This document shows positions 18,788 through 39,955 of a stretch of 64,000 nt of DNA, piece after piece. Each line of letters begins with the position of its first letter. Position 1 is the stretch's first letter. Under the pieces are notes generated by a model. It saw nothing but the letters and a program-made list of their open reading frames with translations, was not told the origin of the DNA and did not search any database. The position numbers and the translations under genes were made by a program. This stretch comes from Bradyrhizobium sp. CCH5-F6 (GTDB lineage: Bacteria > Pseudomonadota > Alphaproteobacteria > Rhizobiales > Xanthobacteraceae), in the NCBI RefSeq assembly GCF_001556045.1, contig NZ_LSIC01000140.1, forward strand, positions 3,384-67,383, in the 5' to 3' direction.

Positions 18788-19404
18788 TTGAAGCGCGCCT
18801 CCAGCGCATCGATGGCGGCCTTGGTCAGAACGAGCTTCTGACGGCGCAGGATGTCATAGACGTTGATGCCCTGGATCGGCAGCACGTCCATGTTCGGGAT
18901 GTTGCGGGCCGCGGCGGCGAAGCCGTTGTTGAGCTCGGCGCCGTCGATGATCAGCGCGTTGGTCAAGCCCAGACCCGAGAAATGACCGAGCAGCGCCTTG
19001 GTCTTGGCGGCTTCCAGCGCGGCCTTCTCGATCACGACGAGATCGCCGTCCTTGGCCTTGGCCGAGAGCGCATGCTTGAGGGCGAGCGCGCGGACCTTCT
19101 TCGGCAGGTCGGTTGCGTGCGAGCGCACCACCGGACCGAAGGCACGGCCACCGCCACGGAACTGCGGCACGCGGGCCGAGCCGTGACGAGCACCGCCGGT
19201 GCCCTTCTGCTTGTACATCTTCTTGCCGGTGCGCCAGATCTCGGCGCGGCCCTTGGCCTTGTGCGTGCCGGCCTGGCGCTTGTTGAGCTGCCACTGCACG
19301 CAACGCGCAATGATGTCTTCGCGCGGCTCGAGGCCGAAAATGGCGTCGGAGAGCTGGACCGAGCCGGCTTCCTTACCTTCGAGGGTGGTGACCTTCAATT
19401 CCAT
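18784..19404 (-). CDS. rplD: 50S ribosomal protein L4
   Basis: 206 residues. Lines the exit tunnel; in E. coli it also represses the S10 operon by attenuation. The start at 19404 gives [20 protein letters not shown]; longer in-frame starts run into rplC. Conserved loop: [33 protein letters not shown]. The C-terminus [36 protein letters not shown] is typical. One base separates it from rplC. Confidence 0.98.
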   Translation of the reverse strand: MELKVTTLEGKEAGSVQLSDAIFGLEPREDIIARCVQWQLNKRQAGTHKAKGRAEIWRTGKKMYKQKGTGGARHGSARVPQFRGGGRAFGPVVRSHATDLPKKVRALALKHALSAKAKDGDLVVIEKAALEAAKTKALLGHFSGLGLTNALIIDGAELNNGFAAAARNIPNMDVLPIQGINVYDILRRQKLVLTKAAIDALEARFK

Positions 19405-19405
19405 C

Positions 19406-20119
19406 TCAAGCCTCCTGCGCAGCCGGAGCGGCTTCCGCGTCGCCAGCAACCTTGAACTTGCCGGGCTTCGGAGCTTCCTTCGGCAGCGGCTTCTTGACGG
19501 CGTCGCGCACACGGATCCAGCCGCCCTTGGAGCCGGGAACGGCGCCTTCGACGAGGATCAGGCCGCGCTCGACATCGGTCTGGACGACGCGAAGGTTGAG
19601 CGTGGTGATGCGGTCGACACCCATGTGGCCGGGCATCTTCTTGTTCTTCCAGGTCTTGCCGGGATCCTGACGACCACCGGTCGAACCGATCGAACGGTGC
19701 GAGATCGACACACCGTGCGTGGCGCGCAGACCGCCGAAGTTCCAGCGCTTCATGCCGCCCGCAAACCCCTTACCGACCGAAGTGCCGGTGACGTCGACGA
19801 ACTGACCGACGACGAAGTGGTCGGCCTGGATCTCGGCGCCGACCGGGATCATGGCGTCCGCGGTGACGCGGAATTCCTCGACCCGGCGCTTCGGCTCGAC
19901 CTTGGCGACCGCGAACTGGCCGCGCTCGGCCTTGGGCATGTAAACGGTCTTGCGACTGCCAGAACCGAGCTGGAGCGCGACGTAACCGTTCTTCTCTTCG
20001 GTGCGGTGGCCTACGACCTGGCAATTGCCGAGCTTCAGCACGGTCACGGGAATATGTTCGCCGGCCTCCGTGAAGACCCGCGTCATCCCGACCTTTTGTG
20101 CGATCACTCCGGAGCGCAT
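19406..20119 (-). CDS. rplC: 50S ribosomal protein L3
   Basis: Early assembly protein, 237 residues, whose long loop reaches the peptidyl transferase centre ([33 protein letters not shown]). The N-terminus [27 protein letters not shown] is standard. The C-terminal 30 residues form an alanine/proline-rich tail ([19 protein letters not shown]), common in alphaproteobacteria. A Rhizobiales-type palindrome lies in the spacer to rpsJ. Confidence 0.98.
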   Translation of the reverse strand: MRSGVIAQKVGMTRVFTEAGEHIPVTVLKLGNCQVVGHRTEEKNGYVALQLGSGSRKTVYMPKAERGQFAVAKVEPKRRVEEFRVTADAMIPVGAEIQADHFVVGQFVDVTGTSVGKGFAGGMKRWNFGGLRATHGVSISHRSIGSTGGRQDPGKTWKNKKMPGHMGVDRITTLNLRVVQTDVERGLILVEGAVPGSKGGWIRVRDAVKKPLPKEAPKPGKFKVAGDAEAAPAAQEA

Positions 20120-20170
20120 CGGCTTGCTTCCTGTTCTTTCTGTCCTTGCGGACTAGCTAATCTTCGTAGT

Positions 20171-20219
20171 GAGCAAGACCCGGTCCGAGAACCGGTGCCC
20201 ACTTCTCGGGGTCTTGCTC
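20171..20219. repeat. Palindromic repeat, family B copy 2 (rpsJ-rplC spacer)
   Basis: GAGCAAGACCC ... CCGAGAACCGGTGCCCACTTCTCGG ... GGGTCTTGCTC: perfect 11-base outer arms (20171-20181 and 20209-20219) around a second inverted pair. It matches the Rhizobiales palindrome also seen at 11363-11413, and its outer arm reaches into the rpsJ stop codon. Confidence 0.85.
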
Positions 20220-20526
20220 AGAGCTTGATCTCGACGTCGACACCGGCGGCCAAGTCGAGCTTCATCAAAGCATCGACGGTCTGCGGGGTCGGATCGACGA
20301 TATCGAGCAGGCGCTTGTGAGTGCGCATCTCGAACTGTTCGCGGCTCTTCTTGTCGACGTGGGGCGAACGGTTGACGGTGAACTTCTCGATACGCGTGGG
20401 CAGCGGAATGGGTCCGCGAACCTGCGCGCCGGTGCGCTTCGCCGTGTTCACGATCTCGCGGGTCGACGTATCGAGGATACGATGGTCGAACGCCTTGAGA
20501 CGGATACGAATGTTTTGGCCGTTCAT
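20218..20526 (-). CDS. rpsJ: 30S ribosomal protein S10
   Basis: Small-subunit protein and, as NusE, a partner of NusB and NusG in antitermination. 102 residues: [66 protein letters not shown] are all family-typical. It begins the S10 block downstream of tuf, with family A and family B repeats in the spacers on its two sides. Confidence 0.98.
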
Positions 20527-20541
20527 TGCCGTGCTTTCTCT

Positions 20542-20606
20542 AGTGAGTGGCGAGTAGCGAGTAGCGAATAGAATCCCCTATCCGCCACTCACCATTCCCT
20601 ATTCGC
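20542..20606. repeat. Palindromic repeat, family A copy 3 (tuf-rpsJ spacer)
   Basis: GTGAGTGGCG (20543-20552) pairs perfectly with CGCCACTCAC (20583-20592) and the flanks repeat variants of GAGTAGCGAATAG. It ends 3 bases before the tuf stop codon, the same placement relative to the upstream cistron as at 5014-5077 and 6672-6737. Confidence 0.85.
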
Positions 20607-20609
20607 TTG

Positions 20610-21800
<1,191 letters not shown>

Positions 21801-21840
21801 TTGACTCTCCGTTCAATCGTCAGCTTTAGACCGACGACAA

Positions 21841-23913
<2,073 letters not shown>

Positions 23914-23946
23914 GGGGTGTTCCTTGCGAGTCCGAGTGTGTCGCCG

Positions 23947-24432
<486 letters not shown>

Positions 24433-24804
24433 TTACTTCGGACGCTTGGCGCCGTACTTCGAACGACGCTGCTTACGGTTCTTGACGCCCTGGGTATCCA
24501 GAACGCCGCGGAGGATGTGGTAGCGCACGCCGGGCAAGTCCTTGACGCGGCCGCCGCGGATCATGACCACCGAGTGCTCCTGGAGGTTATGACCCTCGCC
24601 GGGGATGTAGCCGATCACCTCGAAGCCGTTGGTCAGGCGCACCTTGGCAACCTTACGAAGCGCCGAGTTCGGCTTCTTCGGGGTCGTGGTGTAGACGCGC
24701 GTGCAAACACCACGCTTCTGCGGCGACTGCTGCAGCGCCGGCACCTTCTTGCGCGACTTCTGCACTTCCCGCGGTTGAGCGATCAGCTGGTTGATCGTCG
24801 GCAT
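24433..24804 (-). CDS. rpsL: 30S ribosomal protein S12
   Basis: Decoding-centre protein, 123 residues from [15 protein letters not shown] at 24804. The streptomycin-determining segments [13 protein letters not shown] and [13 protein letters not shown] carry the wild-type lysines, predicting a sensitive ribosome. First gene of the 32-gene superoperon; upstream lies an 858-base gap that must hold the main promoter. Earlier in-frame starts give only non-conserved sequence. Confidence 0.98.
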   Translation of the reverse strand: MPTINQLIAQPREVQKSRKKVPALQQSPQKRGVCTRVYTTTPKKPNSALRKVAKVRLTNGFEVIGYIPGEGHNLQEHSVVMIRGGRVKDLPGVRYHILRGVLDTQGVKNRKQRRSKYGAKRPK

Positions 24805-25662
24805 TCTGGCCTTCACCCTTTTTCTGCTGCGGCCCCTTGCGGGCCCGCTGTCTTGCCGCGGCCCGTCACCGGGTCCGCAAATTCTGTTCGAGCTACCCGC
24901 CCGAGGGGCCACCTTGCGCGAAATAACCCACGCAAAGCGAAATTGCGCCAACCACCCCATCAGCGGGCGGAAAGCGCTTCGACGCCACAGAGGACCGCAG
25001 TATCGAAACCGCTCAGCACAAAGCCGCGGCCCGCCAACTGAGGTCATGCATCCGAATTCGATCTCAAGAGAACGTGCTCAAGAGAACTAAAGTCGCACTG
25101 GCATTGCCTAGCTATGATCGACAGCGTTTGAGCGGCATTCGTCGAGGTTGGTGCCCGCCTTGGCGATCCCCTGAGGGATCAAACGGGTGGCCCGTTCCGA
25201 CGCTGGCGATGCTCACCGCCTGTCGTTAAGTGAGGCGCTTTCTATAAGTGGGAATCGGTCAAGTCAAGGTGAAACGACAGTCACAAAGCGCTTCAAGCGC
25301 CTGCAAAAATCGGCTCTCGGCCGCATCCCCGCGCCTACCCGATATAGGAATAAGAGCCGTGGTTCGCCAGCCCCAAACCCTATTACACCCGGATTAAATA
25401 TTGCTTTATTACCAACCTGAGGGCTTTTTCCCGCCCCTGCAGAGATCTGCTGGCGGGCGGCAGGCCTTCCAGCTCTCTGGCGAGCCGCCATGCACGGTCG
25501 CGTGGGCGACTTGGCGGTGCGGATTGGACCGCGAGGCGGAGAAAAAAGTCAGCGGCATCGCGGCAGCCAAACGCCCTGGATCAGAGAATCGCTGCCGGCC
25601 GGCATCCTTGGGCAACGAGAATCGGGCACGGCGCTCCCTCCGAAGCTGATCGCGCCGCCCGA
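24805..25662. other. Long gap: str operon leader and promoter region
   Basis: 858 bases between rpsL and the ABC transporter with no protein I recognise. Short open frames exist on both strands but lack family resemblance. It contains a candidate promoter (25241-25267), a small perfect hairpin GATCCC-CTGA-GGGATC at 25165-25180, and GC-rich inverted sequences near 24836-24890. If the candidate promoter is used, the rpsL leader would be about 430 nt, long enough for structured control. Confidence 0.6.
25241..25267 (-). promoter_or_regulatory. Candidate sigma-70 promoter of the rpsL operon
   Basis: Minus strand TTGACT (complement of 25262-25267) followed after 15 bases by TATAGA (complement of 25241-25246), or after 17 bases by TAGAAA. 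The TTGACT box and TATAGA-like -10 resemble strong alphaproteobacterial housekeeping promoters. It is the best match in the gap ahead of rpsL. Confidence 0.5.
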
Positions 25663-27690
25663 TCACTCCTCCTCGTCGTCCTCATCGAGATCGTCCTCAT
25701 CCTCGTCGTATCTGTCATCGACGCCATGAGTCGCCGCGCCATGGGGCTGGTGAATCTGGTCGTTCCACAGCTTGCGATAGGTGCCGTTCTTGGCAAGCAG
25801 TTCTGCATGGGAGCCGCGCTCGATCGCCCTGCCCCCTGAAATCACGATGATCTCGTCCATCTCGACCACCGAAGTCAGGCGGTGGGTCGACCAGATCATG
25901 GTGCGGCCCTTGGCGACCTTGAGCAGCGTGCGGTTGATCGCGGCTTCGGTGGTCTGGTCGAGCGCCGAGGTGGCTTCGTCCAGCAGCAGCACGGACGGGT
26001 TACGGATGATCGCGCGCGCGATCGCGATGCGCTGACGCTGACCGCCCGAAAGCGTATCTCCGCGCTCGCCGACCGGCGTATCGTATCGCTGCGGCAGGCT
26101 CATGATGTAGCGGTGGATCTCGGCCTTCTTGGCCGCCTCCTCCACCTCCTCGTCCGTCGCCCCCTCCTTGCCGAGCCGGATATTCTCGCGGATCGACATG
26201 TTGAAGAGCATGTTCTCCTGGAACACCACCGCCATGCTCCGGCGCAGCGAATCCAGCGTCACCTTGCGGACATCGACACCGTCGATGGTGACGCGGCCTT
26301 CGTCGGGCACGTAGAGCCGCAGGATCAGGTTGAGCAGCGTGCTTTTGCCGGAGCCGCTCGGACCGACGATGGCGATGCGCTTGCCGGCGTTGAGCTTGAG
26401 GCTGAGATTGTCCAGCACCGGCGTCTGGCTGCCTTCGTACCGGAAGGTGACGTGATCGAAGGTAATGTCGTTGGTGATGCGCGGCAGATCGGGTGCGCCG
26501 GGGCGATCGGCGGCGCGGGTCGGCTCGTCGAGAAGCTCCTGGATGTGGCGAATCGCGGCGGCCGAGGAGATCGACACCGGGACGTAATGCATCACATGAG
26601 CGATGTTGTAGGAGACCTCCCAGAACGCGCTCTCGAAGGTGACGAAGGTGCCGATGGTGATCTGGCCCTTGGTCGCGAGATACGCGCCGATCGCGAGCAC
26701 CACGAGGTGCAGGAGGAGCACCGAGATGGTGACCGTCCGCTCCACCATGGTCGAGAGGAACGCGGCCGAGGCGATCTTGTTGCGGGTCTCGTCGTTGCGC
26801 AAGGTGAAGAAGCCGAACATCCTGCGTTGCAGGCTGAACGCCTTGATCACAGCCTGGGCCGCCACGTTCTCCTGCACCATGCCGAGCAGCGCCGACTCGT
26901 TGAGCTTCTGCTCGTAGTTGGCCTGCACCGCCTTGGGCGTCAGGATCCGCGGGCCGATCAGTGTGATCGGGAACACCAGCAGCGCGACGACGGCGAGCTG
27001 CCAATTGAGGAACAGCATCAGGATGATGCCGGCGATCAGCTCCAGGAACGGCAGCGCGGCGCTGTTGGCAAACGTCTTGACCGAGCCTTCGAAGGCCGAG
27101 AGATCGACCGAGAAGCGTGACAGGATCTCGCCGCGCCTGGTGCGGCCGAAATAGGCCGCAGGCAGGTCCTGGACGTGCTCGAACAGTCGCTTGCGGACAT
27201 CGGAGATGATACAGGCAGCCAATCGCGCGTCCCAGCGCTCGTACCAGACGGCAACGATCGAGGTGAAGATGCCGGCGACGGCGAGCACGCCGAGGATCTT
27301 GTAGAGGGCCTGGAAATCCTCCTCGCCGAGCGCATCGTCGATCAGGTACTTCAGGCTGAGCGGCATGATGACGTTGAATAGCGTCTCGACGAATACGCCG
27401 AACGCCACGTAGGACAACATCCGCTTGTAGTTGGACAGATAGGGCCTGACGAACCCGACGATGGTGGCGAGCGCGCCGGCGGCTTCACGCGCGGTATAGA
27501 CGACGAGGTCCTCGTCCTCATCGTCCTCGTCGAGTTCCAGCTCGTCATCCCCCTCGTCTTCGGCGTCCTCGTCGTCCTCGAGATCCGGCTTTGCAGCGGA
27601 GGAGAGCTCGTCCTTGAGCTCAACCGCATCTTCCGCAGCGAGCTTCTTTTTGTCGGGCGGGAGAGGCTTGTCGTCGGGCTTGGACGCCAT
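25663..27690 (-). CDS. ABC exporter, fused permease-ATPase (half transporter), with acidic tails
   Basis: 675-residue type IV ABC exporter that would work as a homodimer in the inner membrane. A six-helix permease domain covers about residues 75-385. The ATPase domain shows Walker A GPSGSGKST at 443-451, signature LSGGQ at about 547-551, Walker B VLLLDEATSALD and H-loop STHR. Both ends are very acidic: residues 37-62 (DLEDDEDAEDEGDDELELDE...) and the last 18 (DEDEDDLDEDDEEE). Related transporters export lipids, glycans such as cyclic beta-glucan, or drugs; the substrate here is not shown. It ends toward the rpsL leader and is preceded by the oxidoreductase-methyltransferase gene 134 bases upstream on the same strand, so they could be co-transcribed. 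Confidence 0.92.
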   Translation of the reverse strand: MASKPDDKPLPPDKKKLAAEDAVELKDELSSAAKPDLEDDEDAEDEGDDELELDEDDEDEDLVVYTAREAAGALATIVGFVRPYLSNYKRMLSYVAFGVFVETLFNVIMPLSLKYLIDDALGEEDFQALYKILGVLAVAGIFTSIVAVWYERWDARLAACIISDVRKRLFEHVQDLPAAYFGRTRRGEILSRFSVDLSAFEGSVKTFANSAALPFLELIAGIILMLFLNWQLAVVALLVFPITLIGPRILTPKAVQANYEQKLNESALLGMVQENVAAQAVIKAFSLQRRMFGFFTLRNDETRNKIASAAFLSTMVERTVTISVLLLHLVVLAIGAYLATKGQITIGTFVTFESAFWEVSYNIAHVMHYVPVSISSAAAIRHIQELLDEPTRAADRPGAPDLPRITNDITFDHVTFRYEGSQTPVLDNLSLKLNAGKRIAIVGPSGSGKSTLLNLILRLYVPDEGRVTIDGVDVRKVTLDSLRRSMAVVFQENMLFNMSIRENIRLGKEGATDEEVEEAAKKAEIHRYIMSLPQRYDTPVGERGDTLSGGQRQRIAIARAIIRNPSVLLLDEATSALDQTTEAAINRTLLKVAKGRTMIWSTHRLTSVVEMDEIIVISGGRAIERGSHAELLAKNGTYRKLWNDQIHQPHGAATHGVDDRYDEDEDDLDEDDEEE

Positions 27691-27823
27691 GAAACCAACC
27701 GATGCTGACGGCCGGCATGACCGCAGAAAATGCAGGAAATAGCGGCAACCGCTATTGCACCGATTCTATGCGATCAGGATGAATTCGGCAAAACAATTGG
27801 CGAATTCGATCCGCGCCCCGCGA

Positions 27824-29878
27824 TTAATCCTCCTCCTCGACCTTGTCGAAGAAGGAATAGCGCAAGCTGTCGGCGTCGGCGTACCACTGCCCCGGCCCCT
27901 TGTTGGCGGCGAGCGTCGCCTCCCAAAGTGCATCGGTACAGTCCTTGCGGTGCATCGACAGGTCGAAGCCGTTGCCGAAGAACAGCTCGGACCATTCCCA
28001 CCAGGTGCCGAGCTTCTTGACTCCACGCAAGAGGTCGTAGCGGTCGATCAGTGCCGGCGCCATGTCCGAGGTGACCGAACCGAACACGAGACCGGTCTTG
28101 ACCACGCGGTTCAGCTCGCGGATCGCGCGGACCACCTGCTTCGGGGAAACGTGGCAGAGGCTGGTCTCGAATACGAAGTCGAAAGCGCCGTCCTTGAACG
28201 GCATGTCGGTGATAGACCCGAGCTTGTTGTACTTCTTCAGCGATTTCGGCGTCTTGGCGTGGATGGCACGGTTGTTCTCGATTCCCCACGCATCGATGCC
28301 GCGATCGCGCAGCGCGCCGACCAGCTCGCCGCTGGCGGAGCCCGCGACCAGCAGCTTGGCGCCCGTTGCCTTGCCCCAGACGATCCCGATCAGCCTCGTG
28401 AGGTAATCGGGATCGGTGAAGTGCCGCCACGCCTCGTGATAGGGACCGAGGCCGCGATAGTTCTCGAAATAATCGCGATCGATCTTGTCCGACAGCGGCT
28501 TGTCGTCCTGTGCGCGCTCGCGGCGCAGGCGCATCATCTCGGTCAGGATGATGTCTGTCGCCGCATCCGAAGAATCGAGCAGGCCGTTCAGCGTGGAGTC
28601 GAACAGATAGTCGCCGACCACCACGATGCCGGGATGCTCCTTCGGCTCGGGGCGGTGATTGGTCATCACGTCGCGCACGGGCAGACCGCCGGGAATCGCG
28701 TTCACCGACGACAGCCAGCGGTGGATCTTGCCTTCCATGAAATGCGAACGCGCATCGCCGAGAGAAGCCGGCAGCGATTTCAGGGCGGCATCGATCAGCT
28801 CCTGGTCCGACAGATTGGCGAAAGCCAGCGCGTCGGAGCCCGGAATGAGCCAGTTGAGAACGCCGTGCTTGCCGACGTCGTGGCGTGCGCCCTCGTTGTA
28901 GACGCAGCAGCCGCCGAAAGCCTCCGACATGAACCAGGCGCCCGGAATCTTCTCGCCCCAGAACGGCTCGTCGAACAGGATGGAGACCCGCAAATAATGC
29001 GCGGGGCGGTCGAAATAGGCAACGTGCTTGACCATCGACTTGCGCAGCTGCTCGCCCTCCCAGCTGAGGGTGGCGAGCCACGAATGCGGCAGGCAGACCA
29101 GGACGAGATCGAAGTCGCGGGTCTCAGCTCCCTTGCCGTTCATCATCTTGAGCTGATAGCGGCCGGTCGGCGCCTTGCCGACGGTGAGCACGCGGTGATT
29201 GAGCTGGATGTCGGCATTGACCTCCGACTGCAGGCATCCGATCAGCTGCTCGTTGCCGTTCTGGATGGAATAGAGGCCGATATAGCCGTCGACGTCCATC
29301 AGATAGTTCTTGAGCGCGTTGAGACCGTTGGTGTTGTGGCTCTCGGTCGCGATGTCGGAGCGCGCCATCACCTTGAAGAAACGCTTTGCCGTCTCGTCCT
29401 CGACCTCCTCGTCGAGCACCTGCTCGGCGGTCTTGTAGGCCCAGGGATTCTCGTTGTCGTGCGCGCCGACGCCTTCGTAATATTCGATCGGCGACATCAC
29501 CTCGGCGCAGCGCTTGCGGAACGCCTCGATCGCAGCCGCGGTCTTGGCGCCGTATTTGCGGCGCATGCCGGGCACGTCATTGAGGAGCTCGCCACCGAAA
29601 TGCACCTGCTCGGCGTCCATCGGAATGGTCTGGAGGCCGAAATGCTGGATCAGCTCGCGCAGCGGGTCCGGCCCCGTCATCGAGTAGTCGTAGATCTCGG
29701 CAACGCCGGCTTCGTACATCGCGGGCGCCGAATCGAATTTGCGCGTGACGATCTTGCCGCCGAGCCGGTCGGACGCCTCGAAAATGGTGACGCGACAGAG
29801 ATCGCCGAGCTTACGCCTCAGATACCAAGCGCTCATCAGCCCGCCGGGGCCGCCGCCTACGATTGCGAGATCAAGCAT
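27824..29878 (-). CDS. Flavin amine-oxidase-like oxidoreductase fused to a SAM methyltransferase
   Basis: 684-residue two-domain protein. The N-terminal part (about 1-450) is an FAD-binding amine oxidase/desaturase-like domain with IVGGGPGGLMSA at 6-17, the second dinucleotide-fold arginine region EASDRLGGKIVTR, and the C-terminal FAD motif GIVVVGDYLFDSTLNGLLDSSDAA. The second part (about 470-684) is a class I methyltransferase with LLVAGSASGELVGAL around 509-523, GIENN as motif II and SLCHVSPKQVVRAIRELNRVVKTG typical of the Methyltransf_11 fold. The order suggests one substrate is both oxidised and methylated, or that the methyltransferase half is regulatory (inference). No signal peptide. 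Substrate and pathway are unknown. Confidence 0.88.
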   Translation of the reverse strand: MLDLAIVGGGPGGLMSAWYLRRKLGDLCRVTIFEASDRLGGKIVTRKFDSAPAMYEAGVAEIYDYSMTGPDPLRELIQHFGLQTIPMDAEQVHFGGELLNDVPGMRRKYGAKTAAAIEAFRKRCAEVMSPIEYYEGVGAHDNENPWAYKTAEQVLDEEVEDETAKRFFKVMARSDIATESHNTNGLNALKNYLMDVDGYIGLYSIQNGNEQLIGCLQSEVNADIQLNHRVLTVGKAPTGRYQLKMMNGKGAETRDFDLVLVCLPHSWLATLSWEGEQLRKSMVKHVAYFDRPAHYLRVSILFDEPFWGEKIPGAWFMSEAFGGCCVYNEGARHDVGKHGVLNWLIPGSDALAFANLSDQELIDAALKSLPASLGDARSHFMEGKIHRWLSSVNAIPGGLPVRDVMTNHRPEPKEHPGIVVVGDYLFDSTLNGLLDSSDAATDIILTEMMRLRRERAQDDKPLSDKIDRDYFENYRGLGPYHEAWRHFTDPDYLTRLIGIVWGKATGAKLLVAGSASGELVGALRDRGIDAWGIENNRAIHAKTPKSLKKYNKLGSITDMPFKDGAFDFVFETSLCHVSPKQVVRAIRELNRVVKTGLVFGSVTSDMAPALIDRYDLLRGVKKLGTWWEWSELFFGNGFDLSMHRKDCTDALWEATLAANKGPGQWYADADSLRYSFFDKVEEED

Positions 29879-30013
29879 GAGAGTTCCGTGGTCTCCGGCC
29901 TGCCCCCCTTCACGGGACCACCGGTCTAAGCTCTCCTAGCAGAAGCGCTTTTGCGGCTGAAGGAAAGATGAACAAAGGTTGATGCCGCATCGCAGCAAGC
30001 AATGAAAGCAACA

Positions 30014-30039
30014 AAAAGGCCGGCAAAAGCCGGCCTTTT
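30014..30039 (-). terminator. Intrinsic terminator after rpoC
   Basis: AAAAGGCCGGC, AAAA loop, GCCGGCCTTTT: a perfect 11-bp stem with T-runs on both strands, about 30 bases past the rpoC stop. It ends the secE-rpoC transcription unit and could work in both directions. Confidence 0.93.
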
Positions 30040-30070
30040 CATTGTCCTCGGTAGTCCTACGGATGAACGA

Positions 30071-34267
<4,197 letters not shown>

Positions 34268-34396
34268 CGTCTTCTCCTCGCGTGCCGGTCGCCTACGGCC
34301 GCAAATTCGAAAATCACTCAATCGGGGCGCCCTGCCCTCAAGGCCTCGGGAGGGGCGCCAATGCCCGGCCGTGAAGGCCGGGCATGAAAGGTCGCG

Positions 34397-38521
<4,125 letters not shown>

Positions 38522-39004
38522 CGTGGCCTCTCATTTTCGTCGCCCGCTCGGGGCGCGCCGTCCGGAGCGCGGCTGCCACCGCTCTCCGGGTTGAATTTTT
38601 CGAACCCGTCTTGGGGGCCAGAGACGCAGTTTCAGGCTCGAATGTCCTGAATCTGTTCTTCAGACCTTCAAAACGCAAAACGACGCGCGGGGCGCAAGAG
38701 CGCGCCCGCCCGTCACAACGATCGTCTTCACGGACTGCAAAAGCCCGAAATAGCCTGCTCTCCCAACGGCTTACAGGGAAATCCGGCATCCCTGCCCACC
38801 GCGCTTTCGTGCTGCCGACCCGATATGGGGCGACAATAGTGTAGATTCGAGGGTCCGACCCTCAAATCCCCACACTTTTTCGTGTTCGGCCTGCGTCGGA
38901 ACGTTCCGTCGCACGCCTTTTGCATCCGGCCCACCCGATTGAGGGGCGAACCGGGATCCCGGGCCTCGCCGATGCGCGGCCCGGGATCCCGCAGCAAGCA
39001 CTGC
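38522..39004. other. rplL-rpoB spacer without a gene
   Basis: 483 bases between the rplL stop and rpoB start. It begins with a strong stem-loop at 38952-38991; the remainder shows no recognisable protein. In E. coli the same spacer holds an attenuator and an RNase III site that lower rpoBC expression relative to rplJL; the position and the hairpin suggest a similar role. Confidence 0.55.
38952..38991 (-). promoter_or_regulatory. Perfect 14-bp stem-loop, likely attenuator or processing site between rplL and rpoB
   Basis: CGGGATCCCGGGCC (38952-38965), 12-base loop, GGCCCGGGATCCCG (38978-38991). Located 13 bases past the rplL stop in transcript order. No T-run follows, so partial termination by structure alone or RNA processing is more likely than a full terminator. 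Confidence 0.7.
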
Positions 39005-39382
39005 TTACTTGAGCTCGACCTTGGCGCCGGCCTTCTCGATCTGCGCCTTGATCTTCTCGGCTTCTTCCTTGTTCACGCCTTCCTTCAGCGGCTTCGGAGC
39101 ACCCTCGACGAGGTCCTTTGCTTCCTTCAGGCCGAGACCGGTGATGGCGCGGACTTCCTTGATGACCTCGATCTTCTTGTCGCCGGCGCTGGCGAGAACG
39201 ACCGTGAACTCGGTCTTCTCTTCCGCCGGAGCGGCGGCAGCGCCACCACCGGCCGGGCCGGCCACGGCGACAGCCGCGGCAGCCGAAACGCCCCACTTCT
39301 CTTCGAGGAGCTTCGCGAGTTCGGCAGCTTCGAGCACGGTGAGGCTCGAGAGGTCGTCAACGATCTTCTGCAAGTCAGCCAT
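39005..39382 (-). CDS. rplL: 50S ribosomal protein L7/L12
   Basis: Stalk protein that recruits translation GTPases. 125 residues: the N-terminal dimerisation segment [29 protein letters not shown], an Ala/Gly-rich hinge ([19 protein letters not shown]), and the C-terminal factor-binding domain [44 protein letters not shown]. Located 54 bases after rplJ. Confidence 0.98.
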   Translation of the reverse strand: MADLQKIVDDLSSLTVLEAAELAKLLEEKWGVSAAAAVAVAGPAGGGAAAAPAEEKTEFTVVLASAGDKKIEVIKEVRAITGLGLKEAKDLVEGAPKPLKEGVNKEEAEKIKAQIEKAGAKVELK

Positions 39383-39436
39383 TGTTCAGTTTCCTTGAGT
39401 GTAAGTCTGGTTCGGGTTTGAGTTTTGCGAAGGGCG

Positions 39437-39955
39437 TCAGGCCGCTTCGCCCTTTGAGGCATGAGCCTGGATGACGCGCGCGAGCTTGCCCGCGGGCGCG
39501 TTGGCGAGCTGAGCCAGCTTGGTCGCCGGGGCCACGATGAGGCCGACGATCTTGCCGCGCAGTTCGTCAAGGGACGGCAACGAGGCAAGTGCCTTCACGC
39601 CGTCGACATTCAGGACGGTCTTGCCCATCGAACCGCCGATGATGACGAACTTTTCGTTCGCCTTGGCGAATTCGACGGCGACCTTTGGCGCCGCCACCGG
39701 ATCGTTGGAAGTCGCGATCACGGTCGGCCCCTTCAGCATGGGGCCGATGGCAACGACGTCAGTGCCATCAAGAGCAATTTTGGCGAGACGGTTCTTCGAG
39801 ACCTTCACCGAGGCGCCAGCCTGCTTCATCTGCGTGCGCAGCTTCTGCATCTGGGCGACGGTTAGGCCGGAATATTGAGCAACGATCGCGACGCTCGTGG
39901 TCTTGAAGACCTCGTTGAGCTGTTCGACCGCTTCCTTTTTTGCCGCTCGTTCCAC
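39437..39955 (-). CDS. rplJ: 50S ribosomal protein L10
   Basis: Base of the stalk; binds L7/L12 dimers through its C-terminal helix ([16 protein letters not shown]) and, with L12, represses its own mRNA leader in many bacteria. A GTG start at 39955, preceded by GGAAAGAG at good spacing, gives 172 residues ([17 protein letters not shown]...), the alphaproteobacterial length as I recall it. An ATG at 39982 would add nine residues (MTANRKELA) that do not look conserved and contain the binding-site sequence, so GTG is preferred. Core segments [17 protein letters not shown] and [17 protein letters not shown] are normal. Confidence 0.95.
   Translation of the reverse strand: MERAAKKEAVEQLNEVFKTTSVAIVAQYSGLTVAQMQKLRTQMKQAGASVKVSKNRLAKIALDGTDVVAIGPMLKGPTVIATSNDPVAAPKVAVEFAKANEKFVIIGGSMGKTVLNVDGVKALASLPSLDELRGKIVGLIVAPATKLAQLANAPAGKLARVIQAHASKGEAA

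Noticed and set aside
24791..25090. Plus-strand open frame of 99 codons in the rpsL leader region
   Set aside because: Overlaps the rpsL start antisense, has no ribosome binding site and no known relative.
25165..25180. GATCCC-CTGA-GGGATC hairpin as a terminator of the ABC transporter gene
   Set aside because: No T-run on either strand and it lies about 480 bases beyond that gene's stop.
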